From Butyrivibrio sp. CAG:318 (lineage in GTDB: Bacteria; Bacillota; Clostridia; Lachnospirales; Lachnospiraceae), in assembly GCA_000431815.1 (NCBI GenBank), contig FR889254.1:1-47045 (forward strand): a DNA stretch of 47,045 nt, written 5' to 3'. Shown here piece by piece: positions 8,182 through 17,300 of the stretch; the first letter of the stretch is position 1; each line of letters begins with the position of its first letter. Made by a program: the position numbers and the translations under genes. Under the pieces are notes generated by a model that did not search any database, was not told where the DNA came from, and saw only the letters and a list, made by a program, of their open reading frames with translations.

Positions 8182-8661
8182 TCACTTATGGTATGGTTCT
8201 CCGTTTATTATCCTGTAACTTCTGTACACCTGTTCAAGCAGTATGACCCTCATAAGCTGGTGCGGAAAAGTCATGTCAGAAAAGCTGAGCAGCATATCGC
8301 TTTGCTTTAATACACGCGGGTCAAGTCCAAGCGAACCTCCGATTATAAAAGCTATATGGCTTGTACCGCCGATACCCAGTTTATCTATCATTCCTGCCAG
8401 CTGCTCGGAATTTAATTTTTTACCTTCTATTGCAAGCGAAATTACATATTCGTCACCTTTAAGCGCACCGATTATACGCTCGCCCTCTTTGGCCTTAATC
8501 TGGTCACACACAGTCTGCGAACAGCCCTCCGGGGTCTTTTCGTCAGGCAGTTCAACAACAAAAGGCTTACAGTATCTTGTAAGCCTTTTCATATATTCAT
8601 CCACGGCCTGTGAATAGAATTTCTCTTTTATTTTACCAACACAGATAATTGAAATTTTCAT
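8182..8661 (-). CDS. rlmH: 23S rRNA pseudouridine-1915 N3-methyltransferase
   Basis: A 159-residue SPOUT-class methyltransferase that methylates pseudouridine 1915 in helix 69 of 23S rRNA using S-adenosylmethionine. The trefoil-knot SAM site is visible: FIIGGSLGLDP (G-G-x-x-G), then SFSDMTFPHQLMRVILLEQV and YRSYRIINGEPYHK at the C-terminus, both signatures of the family. I use ATG 8661, not the upstream codon at 8673: it overlaps the stop of the preceding phosphodiesterase gene as ATGA, and MKISIICVGK is the normal start. The last codons Y-H-K-stop correspond to the site that staphylococcal SCC elements use for integration. Here accessory DNA also begins immediately downstream. Confidence 0.95.
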   Translation of the reverse strand: MKISIICVGKIKEKFYSQAVDEYMKRLTRYCKPFVVELPDEKTPEGCSQTVCDQIKAKEGERIIGALKGDEYVISLAIEGKKLNSEQLAGMIDKLGIGGTSHIAFIIGGSLGLDPRVLKQSDMLLSFSDMTFPHQLMRVILLEQVYRSYRIINGEPYHK

Positions 8662-10097
8662 CGCAGCAGACACACATCTCCATCAAGTAATTTCTCGAAC
8701 TCGTTCATCGGCATAGGTTTGGCATAATAATAACCCTGTGCAATATCGCATCCGATATTGGTAAGGAACTCGACCTGTTCTGCAGTCTCTACGCCCTCAC
8801 ACACTATCTTTATGCCAAGTCCGTGCGCCAGATTTACAATTGATTTAATAATATATCTGCTCTTCTCGGATTCGTCATCCAGAAACTGCTTGTCCAGCTT
8901 AAGTTCACTAATCGGGAGCAGATTCAGCATGTTAAGTGAAGAATATCCACAGCCGAAATCATCCATCGATATATTGTACCCAAGCTTTGACATTCGTCTT
9001 ATTAAATCAATCATATCATCCGTATTCTCCGTGAAAGCACTCTCCGTCAACTCGAATACGATATTATTCTTATTGATGCCGTATTTATCAAAAGTATTGA
9101 TAAGCTTATTAATATAAACCGTGTCATACACATGCATTCTTGACTGGTTTACCGAAATAGGCACAGTATATCTGCCCCATTCGCTGCGCTTTTTGATCAT
9201 GGCACAGATACGCTCAAGCATATAGAAATCGACCTTATTGACGAATCCGTTCTGCTCAAAAAGTGGGATAAAATCATTCGGTGCAATCATTCCGTCCTCC
9301 GGTGACATCCAACGCACAAGCGCCTCTCCACCGACAATATGTCCGTCCCTGAAACTCACCTTAGGCTGGATATAAGGAACAAATTCATGATTGTTCAGCG
9401 CCTTACTCATCTTATATGTAAGTTTCTGTTTTCTAGCAATATCATAATTGATATTATTATCCAGAATGGTTACCATCTTGGATATGGATTTCTTGGAAAG
9501 CTTACTTGCTATTGCTGCCTTGTCAATCATCATATTGACATCTTCTCCGTAATCCTCGATGATATACATACCACAGTTGCAATTTATTTTAATAACTTCT
9601 CTAAGTTCCTCGATTTCAAATTCAATATCTTCCAGATATGTCTCAATAATGTATTTAAGACTGTTAATATCAAGAAAATTAATCATAAAAACAAATCTGT
9701 CCGCAAACATTCTTGTAAAAATGCCATCCGGCATAATAATGTCATGAATCCTGTCTGCTACAGATTTAAGTATTCTATCACCCTGGTTACGTCCATAATA
9801 ATCATTAATCGCTTTAAAATTACTTATGTCTATCACACCGACAACATAATTAACGTCCTTATATTTAAGCATTATTTCGGCATCATCAACAAACCTTGCA
9901 AAATTACCGTACCCTGATATCGGATCAATATTAATATGTTCGTCAATTAACTTCTGGGTATTCCTCTTTCCCATCCATAATGAATAGCCTACAAGCACTA
10001 ATATAAGTCCGACAAGAACTATAAGCAGATATACGTTGACCTGAATAGTGGCTGCATCTATCTCCATCTCAAGCAAAATCAATTGTGTAATCCTCAC
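8658..10097 (-). CDS. Membrane c-di-GMP phosphodiesterase with degenerate GGDEF and intact EAL domain
   Basis: A 479-residue inner-membrane signalling protein: one N-terminal transmembrane helix (about residues 20-42), a GGDEF domain (about 50-190), then an EAL domain (about 230-475). The GGDEF active site is replaced by MFADRF at 130-135, so it should not make c-di-GMP, though it may bind GTP or serve dimerisation. The EAL domain looks active: GEALVRW at 257, FELTES at 348, MDDFGCGYSS at 378, Lys at 400, CEGVE at 433 and AQGYYYAKP near 453, covering the metal and catalytic residues of c-di-GMP hydrolases. The start is uncertain: a GTG at 10097 or an ATG at 10067, neither with a strong ribosome site. 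Its stop overlaps the rlmH start by four bases, so the two are co-translated. Confidence 0.88.
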   Translation of the reverse strand: MRITQLILLEMEIDAATIQVNVYLLIVLVGLILVLVGYSLWMGKRNTQKLIDEHINIDPISGYGNFARFVDDAEIMLKYKDVNYVVGVIDISNFKAINDYYGRNQGDRILKSVADRIHDIIMPDGIFTRMFADRFVFMINFLDINSLKYIIETYLEDIEFEIEELREVIKINCNCGMYIIEDYGEDVNMMIDKAAIASKLSKKSISKMVTILDNNINYDIARKQKLTYKMSKALNNHEFVPYIQPKVSFRDGHIVGGEALVRWMSPEDGMIAPNDFIPLFEQNGFVNKVDFYMLERICAMIKKRSEWGRYTVPISVNQSRMHVYDTVYINKLINTFDKYGINKNNIVFELTESAFTENTDDMIDLIRRMSKLGYNISMDDFGCGYSSLNMLNLLPISELKLDKQFLDDESEKSRYIIKSIVNLAHGLGIKIVCEGVETAEQVEFLTNIGCDIAQGYYYAKPMPMNEFEKLLDGDVCLLR

Positions 10098-10119
10098 TCA
10101 ACCAATAATATAATTCATT

Positions 10120-10143
10120 CCGGCATGCCTTACGGCACGCCGG
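10120..10143. terminator. Stable hairpin after nfnB (weak terminator candidate)
   Basis: CCGGC (10120-10124) pairs with GCCGG (10139-10143), and inner TGCC/GGCA extends the stem across one mismatch, with a TTAC loop. It lies 16 bases past the nfnB stop. No U-run follows on either strand, so it may only stabilise the 3' end or cause partial termination. Confidence 0.35.
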
Positions 10144-10158
10144 ATAATAATGCGCTGA

Positions 10159-11544
10159 TTAATTCTTAGCGCTTAAGTACTCATCAATACCTTTTGCTGC
10201 AGCTTTTCCGGCTCCCATTGCAAGAATAACCGTAGCAGCTCCCGTTACGGCATCGCCACCGGCAAATACACCAATCTTGGATGTCTGTCCGGTTGTCTCA
10301 TCAGCAACGATACACTTACGCTTATTGATCTCAAGACCCTTAGTGGTCGATGATATAAGCGGGTTCGGTGATGTTCCGAGAGACATGATAACTGTGTCAA
10401 GATCCATTTCAAATTCAGAACCCGGAATTTCCACAGGGCTTCTTCTGCCTGATGCATCAGGCTCGCCAAGTTCCATTCTCACGCACTTAATTCCCTTAAC
10501 CCAGCCCTTGTCATCGACAAGAATCTCTGTAGGATTGGTAAGAAGATCAAAAATAATTCCTTCTTCCTTAGCGTGATGTACCTCTTCAACTCTGGCAGGA
10601 AGTTCTTCCTCACTTCTTCTGTAAATGATATGAACCTCAGCTCCGAGTCTCAATGCCGTTCTCGCAGCATCCATCGCAACGTTACCGCCGCCGACAACAG
10701 CAACCTTTGTTCCTGCTGCAATCGGGGTATCATAACCATCCTCAAAAGCCTTCATGAGGTTATTTCTTGTGAGATACTCGTTAGCTGAAAATACTCCGTT
10801 GGCATTCTCTCCCGGTATTCCCATAAATCTAGGAAGACCTGCACCCGAACCGATAAATACGGCTTCAAAGCCCTCTTCTTTAAGGTCATCAATCTTGACA
10901 GCCTTACCTACAACAACATTCGTCTCTATTTTAACGCCAAGCTTCTTAACGTTCTCAACTTCTGCCTGAACTACCTTGTCCTTCGGAAGACGGAACTCAG
11001 GAATTCCGTATACAAGAACTCCGCCGGCCTTGTGTAATGCTTCAAAAATAGTAACATCATAACCAAGTTTGGCAAGGTCTCCTGCACATGTAAGTCCTGA
11101 CGGGCCTGAACCGATTACCGCAACCTTCTTGTTCTTTTTCTCTTTGGCCGGTTCCGGTGTGATTCCGTTCTCTCTTGCCCAGTCGGCAACAAATCTCTCA
11201 AGCTTACCTATTGATACCGGCTCACCCTTGATTCCTCTGATACATTTACCTTCACACTGTGATTCCTGTGGACATACACGTCCGCACACAGCCGGAAGAG
11301 CTGATGACTGGCTGATAATCTTATAAGCCTCAGCAAAATTACCTTCCTTAACTTCATGTATAAATGCCGGAATATTGATAGATACCGGACATCCCTTCAT
11401 ACACATTGCATTCTTACAGTTAAGACATCTGGAAGCCTCTTCCATAGCCTCTTTCTCATTATATCCAAGGCAAACCTCTTCAAAATTGGTTGCTCTTACT
11501 TTCGGATCCTGTTCTCTTACAGGCACTCTCTTCATAACATCCAT
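10159..11544 (-). CDS. nfnB: NfnB-type subunit of NADH-dependent ferredoxin:NADP+ oxidoreductase (GltD-like)
   Basis: A 461-residue flavoprotein of the glutamate-synthase small-subunit family. The N-terminus carries two [4Fe-4S] sets (CLNCKNAMCMKGCP and VCGRVCPQESQCEGKC), followed by an FAD site (VAVIGSGPSGLTCAGDLAKL) and an NADPH site (VAVVGGGNVAMDAARTALRL). No large glutamate synthase subunit is nearby. Instead the gene overlaps by one base (TAATG) a ferredoxin-NADP reductase-like gene, the exact pairing known as NfnAB. That complex couples NADH and reduced ferredoxin to NADP+ reduction by flavin-based electron bifurcation in anaerobes. The name gltD/gltA is often given to this subunit; the pair context favours nfnB. 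Start ATG 11544. Confidence 0.85.
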   Translation of the reverse strand: MDVMKRVPVREQDPKVRATNFEEVCLGYNEKEAMEEASRCLNCKNAMCMKGCPVSINIPAFIHEVKEGNFAEAYKIISQSSALPAVCGRVCPQESQCEGKCIRGIKGEPVSIGKLERFVADWARENGITPEPAKEKKNKKVAVIGSGPSGLTCAGDLAKLGYDVTIFEALHKAGGVLVYGIPEFRLPKDKVVQAEVENVKKLGVKIETNVVVGKAVKIDDLKEEGFEAVFIGSGAGLPRFMGIPGENANGVFSANEYLTRNNLMKAFEDGYDTPIAAGTKVAVVGGGNVAMDAARTALRLGAEVHIIYRRSEEELPARVEEVHHAKEEGIIFDLLTNPTEILVDDKGWVKGIKCVRMELGEPDASGRRSPVEIPGSEFEMDLDTVIMSLGTSPNPLISSTTKGLEINKRKCIVADETTGQTSKIGVFAGGDAVTGAATVILAMGAGKAAAKGIDEYLSAKN

Positions 11545-12434
11545 TATTTGTCACCTCCGCAGCCGCATCCGCCGTTCTTGTGAGTTGCACCCTCTGTAAG
11601 TGCCAGCATTGCGCGACCTTCCTGTGTCTTATACATCTGCTGTCTCTTCATAGCCTGATCGAAATCAACAAGATGTCCGTCAAATTCAGGTCCGTCAACA
11701 CACGCGAACTTAACTTCATTACCAACCTGCACACGGCACGCTCCACACATACCGGTTCCGTCAACCATGATAGGGTTGACACTGACAACCGTATGTATTC
11801 CGAGTTCTTTGGTAAGAAGGCATACAAACTTCATCATGATCATCGGTCCTATAGCTACGCAGTGGTCATACTCTTTACCAAGATCGTTTACGAGATATTT
11901 AATCGTATCCGTAACCATTCCGCCTCTGCCGTAACTTCCGTCATCTGTTGTTATATAGAGATTGCCGGCAACTTCCTGCATCTCCTTCTCAAGAATAACA
12001 AGATCCTTTGTCTTGGCACCAACAATAACATCAGCGGCAATACCGTGTTCATGGAGCCATTTAACCTGCGGGTAAACCGGAGCAGTTCCAAGACCGCCCG
12101 CAACAAAAAGAATCTTTTTCTTCTTAACGTCTTCAATATCGTCTGTAACAAGATCGGAAGGACATCCAAGCGGTCCTACGAAATCTTCAAGATAATCTCC
12201 TGTCTTAAGCTCTGACATCTTCTTAGTGGATGCTCCGATAACCTGAACAACTATCTGAACCATTCCTCTTTCTCTGTCATAGTCTGAAATCGTAAGTGGA
12301 ATACGCTCACCATTCTCGTCAATCTTAGCAATAATAAACTGGCCCGGCTCGCATGATTTAGCCACACGCGGAGCTTCTATTTCCATAAGGAAAATATTGC
12401 TGGCCAGAAACTCAGCCTTAAGTATCTTGTACAT
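11544..12434 (-). CDS. nfnA: NfnA-type subunit: ferredoxin-NADP+ reductase-like, FAD and [2Fe-2S]
   Basis: A 296-residue protein with a ferredoxin reductase-like beta-barrel (about 1-95, with FAD contacts near RIPLTISDYDRE), a nucleotide-binding domain (FVAGGLGTAPVYPQVKWL near 110) and a C-terminal [2Fe-2S] loop (MVDGTGMCGACRVQVG with a further Cys in FACVDGPEFDG). This is the dihydroorotate dehydrogenase electron-transfer/NfnA layout. A glycine-cysteine tail (NGGCGCGGDK) ends the protein. The ATG at 12434 has AGGAGG 7 bases upstream. It is the first gene of the nfnA-nfnB pair, with one-base overlap. The alternative, a PyrK-like subunit, is unlikely without pyrD beside it. Confidence 0.85.
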   Translation of the reverse strand: MYKILKAEFLASNIFLMEIEAPRVAKSCEPGQFIIAKIDENGERIPLTISDYDRERGMVQIVVQVIGASTKKMSELKTGDYLEDFVGPLGCPSDLVTDDIEDVKKKKILFVAGGLGTAPVYPQVKWLHEHGIAADVIVGAKTKDLVILEKEMQEVAGNLYITTDDGSYGRGGMVTDTIKYLVNDLGKEYDHCVAIGPMIMMKFVCLLTKELGIHTVVSVNPIMVDGTGMCGACRVQVGNEVKFACVDGPEFDGHLVDFDQAMKRQQMYKTQEGRAMLALTEGATHKNGGCGCGGDK

Positions 12435-12513
12435 AAAGCACCTCCTATATTTATCTAATTACCATTTTATACAATAGAATCAAGTAATGCAATACAAATA
12501 TACTGGAAAATTG

Positions 12514-12552
12514 TAAAAAAATAGCGTGAAACCGATAAAAGTCCCACGCTAT
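12514..12552 (-). terminator. Intrinsic terminator of the TPR/chitobiase-domain gene
   Basis: ATAGCGTG (12521-12528) pairs with CACGCTAT (12545-12552), eight perfect pairs. On the minus strand it is followed by TTTTTTAC. It begins eight bases after the stop of the gene ending at 12560. Confidence 0.8.
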
Positions 12553-12559
12553 GATTGTA

Positions 12560-13981
12560 TTATTTAACTGATGAAAGTTTATAACTTCCCTTTGAGCCTG
12601 TTACCTTATATACATCTCCGGTATTGGCATCAGCACCGTACCAATAATCCTGTGCATCATGTCCAATGTTGTAATAGAACATATATATCTGTTTATCATC
12701 GACTGTCTTTAATGAATAATAATCCATTGAACATTCATTATCATCTTTGTCAATATGTTTCTTATTGACAATTTTCTTGTCTATCAATGCACTCCATATG
12801 AAATCCTCTGCCTCTGTCTGAGTATATTTGGATTCATACGTTACCTTATATGTCTTGGATGCCATGGTGCTCTTTCCATGTCCGTCAACAACCATCACGG
12901 TAACAACCGTAGTTCCTGCCGGAAGTTCAAAAGGCTTGCTGTACTCTGTGCTGTCTGTAGTAGGTGCCGTTCCGTCAAGTGTATAATATGCCTTACTGCC
13001 TGACGCAATTCCGGTAACCGTAACCATTACTTTGGACGACTGTGAAATTGTCGTGTCTGACGGTGTTATTTCAGGTGTCGCCGGTCCTGAATACTGTATA
13101 TTATAGGTCTTGGTTATAACATCGCTCTTAATTCCGTAATCGTTAACCGCATAGAATTTAACAGTGGTCTGGCCCTCTTTAAGTTCTATTCTGTTAGAAA
13201 AAACCTGTGCATTGTCCTTAGGATCTGAGCCGTCTATTGTGTAATATATCTTACATCCGTTATCAGCTGAAAGGAATACCTTCTGATCGTCGCTGTAACT
13301 GCCTTCATCCGGTGTCGCCACTGGATCCTGAGGCACATATTTCTTAAACAATGCAATAATATCATCATCTTCAGTGGCAGCTGCCTGTTCATACAGGTCG
13401 CCGAGCTTGGTATAATCTTTACCATTCAGATAAACTGACATAAGATTATAATATGCATTCTTGTTATCACTGTCACGGTCAAGCACATCAAGCAATATCT
13501 CTTCTGCCTTATCATCCTGGGAAGTATTCTTATAACATTCAAACAGGTAAAGCATCATATTGATATTGGTATCACTGTCGCCCTTGCCTTCATCATAGGT
13601 AAGTGCTTTCTCAAAATCAGATATAGCGGTATCGTAATCTTTATCATCATAGGCCTTATATCCAAGTTCATTATAATATCCGTAATTATCTTTGCTCTTA
13701 TTAAAAGCAGCCCTGACCACAAGAAATGCCGTTATTCCTATTATAAGAACCGCTACTACAACAGATGCTACGATAATAATGATCTTCTTCTTATCCGGCT
13801 TATCGGAATCATCATCTGAATCATCATCCGGATCATCATATATCTTCTCTTCTTCATCCGGTATATCATCTGTTTCAGATGTGTTCTTATTAACATATGC
13901 ATGTGCATCAGCTGTCTCTTCATCCACAATACTTGCTATTGATTTGGCAAGTTCCTCTTCTAAATCAAAATCATCTCTCAT
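12560..13981 (-). CDS. Membrane-anchored protein with TPR repeats and two chitobiase-C-terminal-like domains
   Basis: A 473-residue single-pass protein of unknown function. An acidic cytoplasmic tail (about 1-65, rich in Asp and Glu) leads to a Lys stop and a membrane helix (IIIIVASVVVAVLIIGITAF, about 69-90). Outside come TPR-like helices (YYNELGYKAYDDKDYDTAIS onward, about 100-205) and two CHB_HEX_C-like beta domains (about 225-295 and 300-380). These are marked by CKIYYTIDGSDP and KAYYTLDGTAP, the YYTxDGxxP signature. The C-terminal ~90 residues (TQTEAEDFIWSALIDKKIV...) look like a separate small domain with YWYGADANTGDVYKV. It probably displays protein- or sugar-binding modules on the cell face. 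It has its own promoter and terminator, so it is monocistronic. Confidence 0.75.
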   Translation of the reverse strand: MRDDFDLEEELAKSIASIVDEETADAHAYVNKNTSETDDIPDEEEKIYDDPDDDSDDDSDKPDKKKIIIIVASVVVAVLIIGITAFLVVRAAFNKSKDNYGYYNELGYKAYDDKDYDTAISDFEKALTYDEGKGDSDTNINMMLYLFECYKNTSQDDKAEEILLDVLDRDSDNKNAYYNLMSVYLNGKDYTKLGDLYEQAAATEDDDIIALFKKYVPQDPVATPDEGSYSDDQKVFLSADNGCKIYYTIDGSDPKDNAQVFSNRIELKEGQTTVKFYAVNDYGIKSDVITKTYNIQYSGPATPEITPSDTTISQSSKVMVTVTGIASGSKAYYTLDGTAPTTDSTEYSKPFELPAGTTVVTVMVVDGHGKSTMASKTYKVTYESKYTQTEAEDFIWSALIDKKIVNKKHIDKDDNECSMDYYSLKTVDDKQIYMFYYNIGHDAQDYWYGADANTGDVYKVTGSKGSYKLSSVK

Positions 13982-14012
13982 AGTAACCTCTCCTTATTTT
14001 GCATACACTCAC

Positions 14013-14041
14013 ACTATACCACATTCATCACTCAAAATCAA
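14013..14041 (-). promoter_or_regulatory. Promoter of the TPR/chitobiase-domain gene
   Basis: Minus strand: -35 TTGATT (14041-14036), a 17-base spacer, -10 TATAGT (14018-14013). Start of transcription would be near 14006, about 25 bases before the ATG, which has AAGGAGAGG upstream. Upstream, GTAACAA occurs twice on the minus strand (plus-strand TTGTTAC at 14062-14068 and 14089-14095), possibly a regulator site. Confidence 0.6.
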
Positions 14042-14119
14042 CAAATGCAAATATTAAGTTTTTGTTACGAAATACACTCCGGATGAAATTGTTACAAAAA
14101 TATTAAATCTTTTTTTGTT

Positions 14120-14148
14120 TTTTCACACAGCCGTCACATTCGTATACT
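14120..14148 (+). promoter_or_regulatory. Promoter of the candidate small RNA
   Basis: -35 TTTTCA (14120-14125, four of six consensus bases), a 17-base spacer, -10 TATACT (14143-14148, five of six). Predicted start about 14155. It faces away from the TPR gene, and no plus-strand reading frame follows. Confidence 0.5.
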
Positions 14149-14154
14149 AGATTA

Positions 14155-14245
14155 ATAAGTGGATAGTGAAGTATAACTTTCTATCTCCCCCCTCATATTT
14201 AAAAGCTGGAAGCACCAAAGTTAATTCTTTGGTGCTTCGTTTTTG
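14155..14245 (+). ncRNA. Candidate small regulatory RNA with C-rich loop
   Basis: A stretch of about 90 bases bounded by a promoter on one side and a near-perfect plus-strand terminator on the other, with no plausible coding content. The predicted fold is: a 5' hairpin at 14162-14185 (GATAG/CTATC plus GAAGT/ACTTT, loop ATA), an unpaired C-rich run TCTCCCCCCTC at 14184-14194, a short A/U linker, then the terminator stem. A free C-rich motif of this kind lets sRNAs of Gram-positive bacteria pair with G-rich Shine-Dalgarno sequences (known for RsaE/RoxS-like RNAs). I do not recognise it as a named family. Targets and function are unknown; the flanking genes are two surface proteins. Confidence 0.5.
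14209..14244 (+). terminator. Intrinsic terminator of the candidate small RNA
   Basis: GAAGCACCAAAG (14209-14220) pairs perfectly with CTTTGGTGCTTC (14227-14238) around TTAATT, then GTTTTTG on the plus strand. On the minus strand only CAGCTTTT follows, so its main direction is plus. Confidence 0.8.
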
Positions 14246-14256
14246 TTCTCGGAATC

Positions 14257-14293
14257 GAAAAAGGCATTGTGGTCAATCAGCCGCAATGCCTTT
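14257..14293 (-). terminator. Intrinsic terminator of the Big_2 protein gene
   Basis: AAAGGCATTG (14260-14269) pairs with CAATGCCTTT (14284-14293), extended by TGG/CCG inside. On the minus strand the stem runs into TTTTTCG. It begins 14 bases after the stop at 14307 and faces the sRNA terminator head-on. Confidence 0.75.
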
Positions 14294-14306
14294 CGTTATT
14301 CTTATA

Positions 14307-17300
14307 TTATTTTTTCCTGTTAATGAACTTGCCCGGATCCACAGCCATTACTTTGACATAACATGTAACTGTCTTACCATCGACCGTTCCGCTTATCACA
14401 CATTCACCCGGCATACGTCCTGTTACCAGTCCGTTACCGTCTATTGTAGCAATTCTTGGATTCGATGTTCTCCACGATACTGCTGACGGAGCACCATCCA
14501 CATACAGGTTAAATGTATCATATTGTTCTATCCTGATATCCGTATAATGCATTGCCATTGAATGTATTATACATGTATCCTGAACGGTTCCGGATGAACT
14601 GTATGCCGTAACTTCACATGTTCCGGCCCCAACCGTAATGATATTGCCATATGCATCAACCGTTACAATAGATGTATCTGAGGATACCCATTTAACATGT
14701 TCATTTGTATTGGTCGGATATAACCTTGCAGTAAGCTGTCTTGTCTTGCCCTTTAACATCGTGATTTCCGATGAATTAACCGAAATCGAAGATGCCTTTA
14801 TTATTTCCTTGACAATAACCGTACAGTTGGCAACAACTTCATTGCCATCTGTCGATGTAGCATGTACCACAGTTCTTCCTGGAGTTACACCCACTACATC
14901 ACCGTCGGAATATACCTTTGCCACGCTCTCGTCATCCGATGTCCAGACAAGATTCTTGATAGATGCATTAGGCGGTGTTATTGTTGCCTGTAAGTTATAT
15001 GTATCTCCTACATATACAGTAATCTTTGACTTGCTTAATGATATCGATGTAACAGGATTAATGACCCTTATTACAACCGAATCGCTTACTCCGCCACCAT
15101 CAGCCGCTGTCGCAGTTATAACAACATTACCCGGCTTAACGCCTGTAACCTTACCGCTCTGATCCACGGTCGCAATCGACGTATTGCTGCTTCGCCATAC
15201 AACCGCTTTATTGGAAGCAGTCTCTTTACCAACTGTTACTTTAAGATTTACTGAATTATTCACGTTAAGATTCTTCGGGTTACCTGAAATCTTAATGCTC
15301 TCTACATACTCTTTAACTTTAATTGTACATGTAGCCTTGAGTCCGCTCTCGTTAGTCGTAACGACTATCTGACATTCGCCTCCGACAAGTGCTGATACAA
15401 CACCGTTCTCATCAACAGTCGCTATCGTCGGGTCACTTGACATAAATGTTACCGATTTATCAGGTGCATCATTAGGAAGTACCGTAGGAACTATTACAAA
15501 CTTTGTTCCGGTTACCATTTCCTGATAATATGTATTAAGTGTGAGTCCCGTTACCGGTTCCGTTATCTCTATAATGCAGTATGCAACCGTTCCGTTATCT
15601 TCACTTACACATGAAATCGTTACCGTACCTACAGCAAGCGTGGTAACTTTACCGGTCTGGTCAACCGTTGCAAGCGATGTATCAGATGAACTCCATGTTA
15701 CCTTCTTATTGTCAGCCGTATCAGGAAGTACCTCCGCACTGAGCCAGAGTACCGTTCCTTTCTTGACCGATAATTCAGTTTCGGAAAGATTGATTGATGT
15801 AACAGGCTGAAGAACCGTAACATTAGTCATATCAATATATCCGCCATCCTCTGTCTGGACGATTATTGTGGCACTGCCGCTTCCCACAGCAGTGAGCATA
15901 CCTGTTGAATCAACGGTCACAACAGCTTCATTGGATGATGACCATTTAACATTCTTATTGGTTGCATTATCCGGAGTAATCAAAGCTGTAAGTCTCGACT
16001 GCTCGCCTACATTAAGCGTAAGCCTGTCGTAATCCATCTTAATTCCTTCAACCTGCTGCGTTATATGGAATTTACAATATGCCACTTTGGAACTGTCCGC
16101 ATTGGAAGTTACACTTACATATGTCTCACCAGGTCCTACAAATGTTACAAGACCATTCTGGTCAACCGTAACGACCGAAGGATCCAGGGATGCCCATGTT
16201 ACGGATGTATCAACGCCGGCCGATGCCGGAAGGACTGTGGCTGTAAGCTGGAACTTCTGCAATGCCATCTGTGCCGTAACGCTTGTGTTATCAAGAGTTA
16301 TGCTTGTTACTCCTTCAGTTACATAAAAATCCGCCGTTGCGATATATAATCCGTCTTCCGAAACTACAGTTATCGTAGCCTTGCCGCCGTTAAGACCAGT
16401 TACAAGTCCAAGCTGCTGCTGGCCTTCACTGGTATATGGTACAACCGATATGATTGACGGATCGGAGGATACCCAGCTGAGCTTGGTATTATCCGGAACA
16501 ACCGTCTCTCCGAAGTTAAGATACGCCGTAATATATAATTCCGCCCCTTTCTGGAGGGAAATCATGTCCTTAATCTCTTTACCATTGTACATAAGTGTGA
16601 GATTATTTACAGGATTAAGTATATAAACTTTACATTCTGCAGTCTTGACAATACCGTCAATCTCCTGCGTTGCTATAAGTGTTACATATCCGTTGTCTCC
16701 GGTCTTAAGTGCTGTTACCGTTGCTGTAAGACCGTCTTCCGAAATTTCAAGCAACGCCATGTCACTGTCCGATAATTTCCAGTGAACCGGCTGCTCAGTG
16801 TTCGAAACCATAGCTGTAACGCTTCCCTTTGTTCCGATGTTAAGGGACATTGATGTATTGGAAAGTGAAAATCCGTCAATAACGGTAATTGTTATTGTCT
16901 CAACATGCCCGTTCCATGTCACCGTCACATCTGCCGTTCCGGTGCTGTTTGCCGTAAACATTCCTGTCTTGGAGTCATACGAAACTATATTATTATTGCT
17001 TGATGCATAATTAACCTCTGATGGATTGGCTGTTGTTGAAATCGCAATCTTGTCACCGACGAGAACTGTCGTCTCCGGTGTATTGACAACATACGGTACT
17101 TTTACCGTTACCGAATCGCCGGCATTATTATTGGGATTATGATCAAGGCAGCTGGCATATACCGTAGTAGATCCTGCGTACACACCGTACACAACTCCGT
17201 TGCTTACAGTAGCAACATTCTCATCCGCAGACCACCAATATACATCCGAAACTGAATTACTGTTAGTGGTAAGTGCAACACTCTGTCCCTGGCCAACTTC

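Noticed and set aside
14638..15162. Plus-strand frames antisense to the Big_2 gene
   Set aside because: Repeated Thr/Val/Ser-rich shadows of the Ig modules in the opposite frame.
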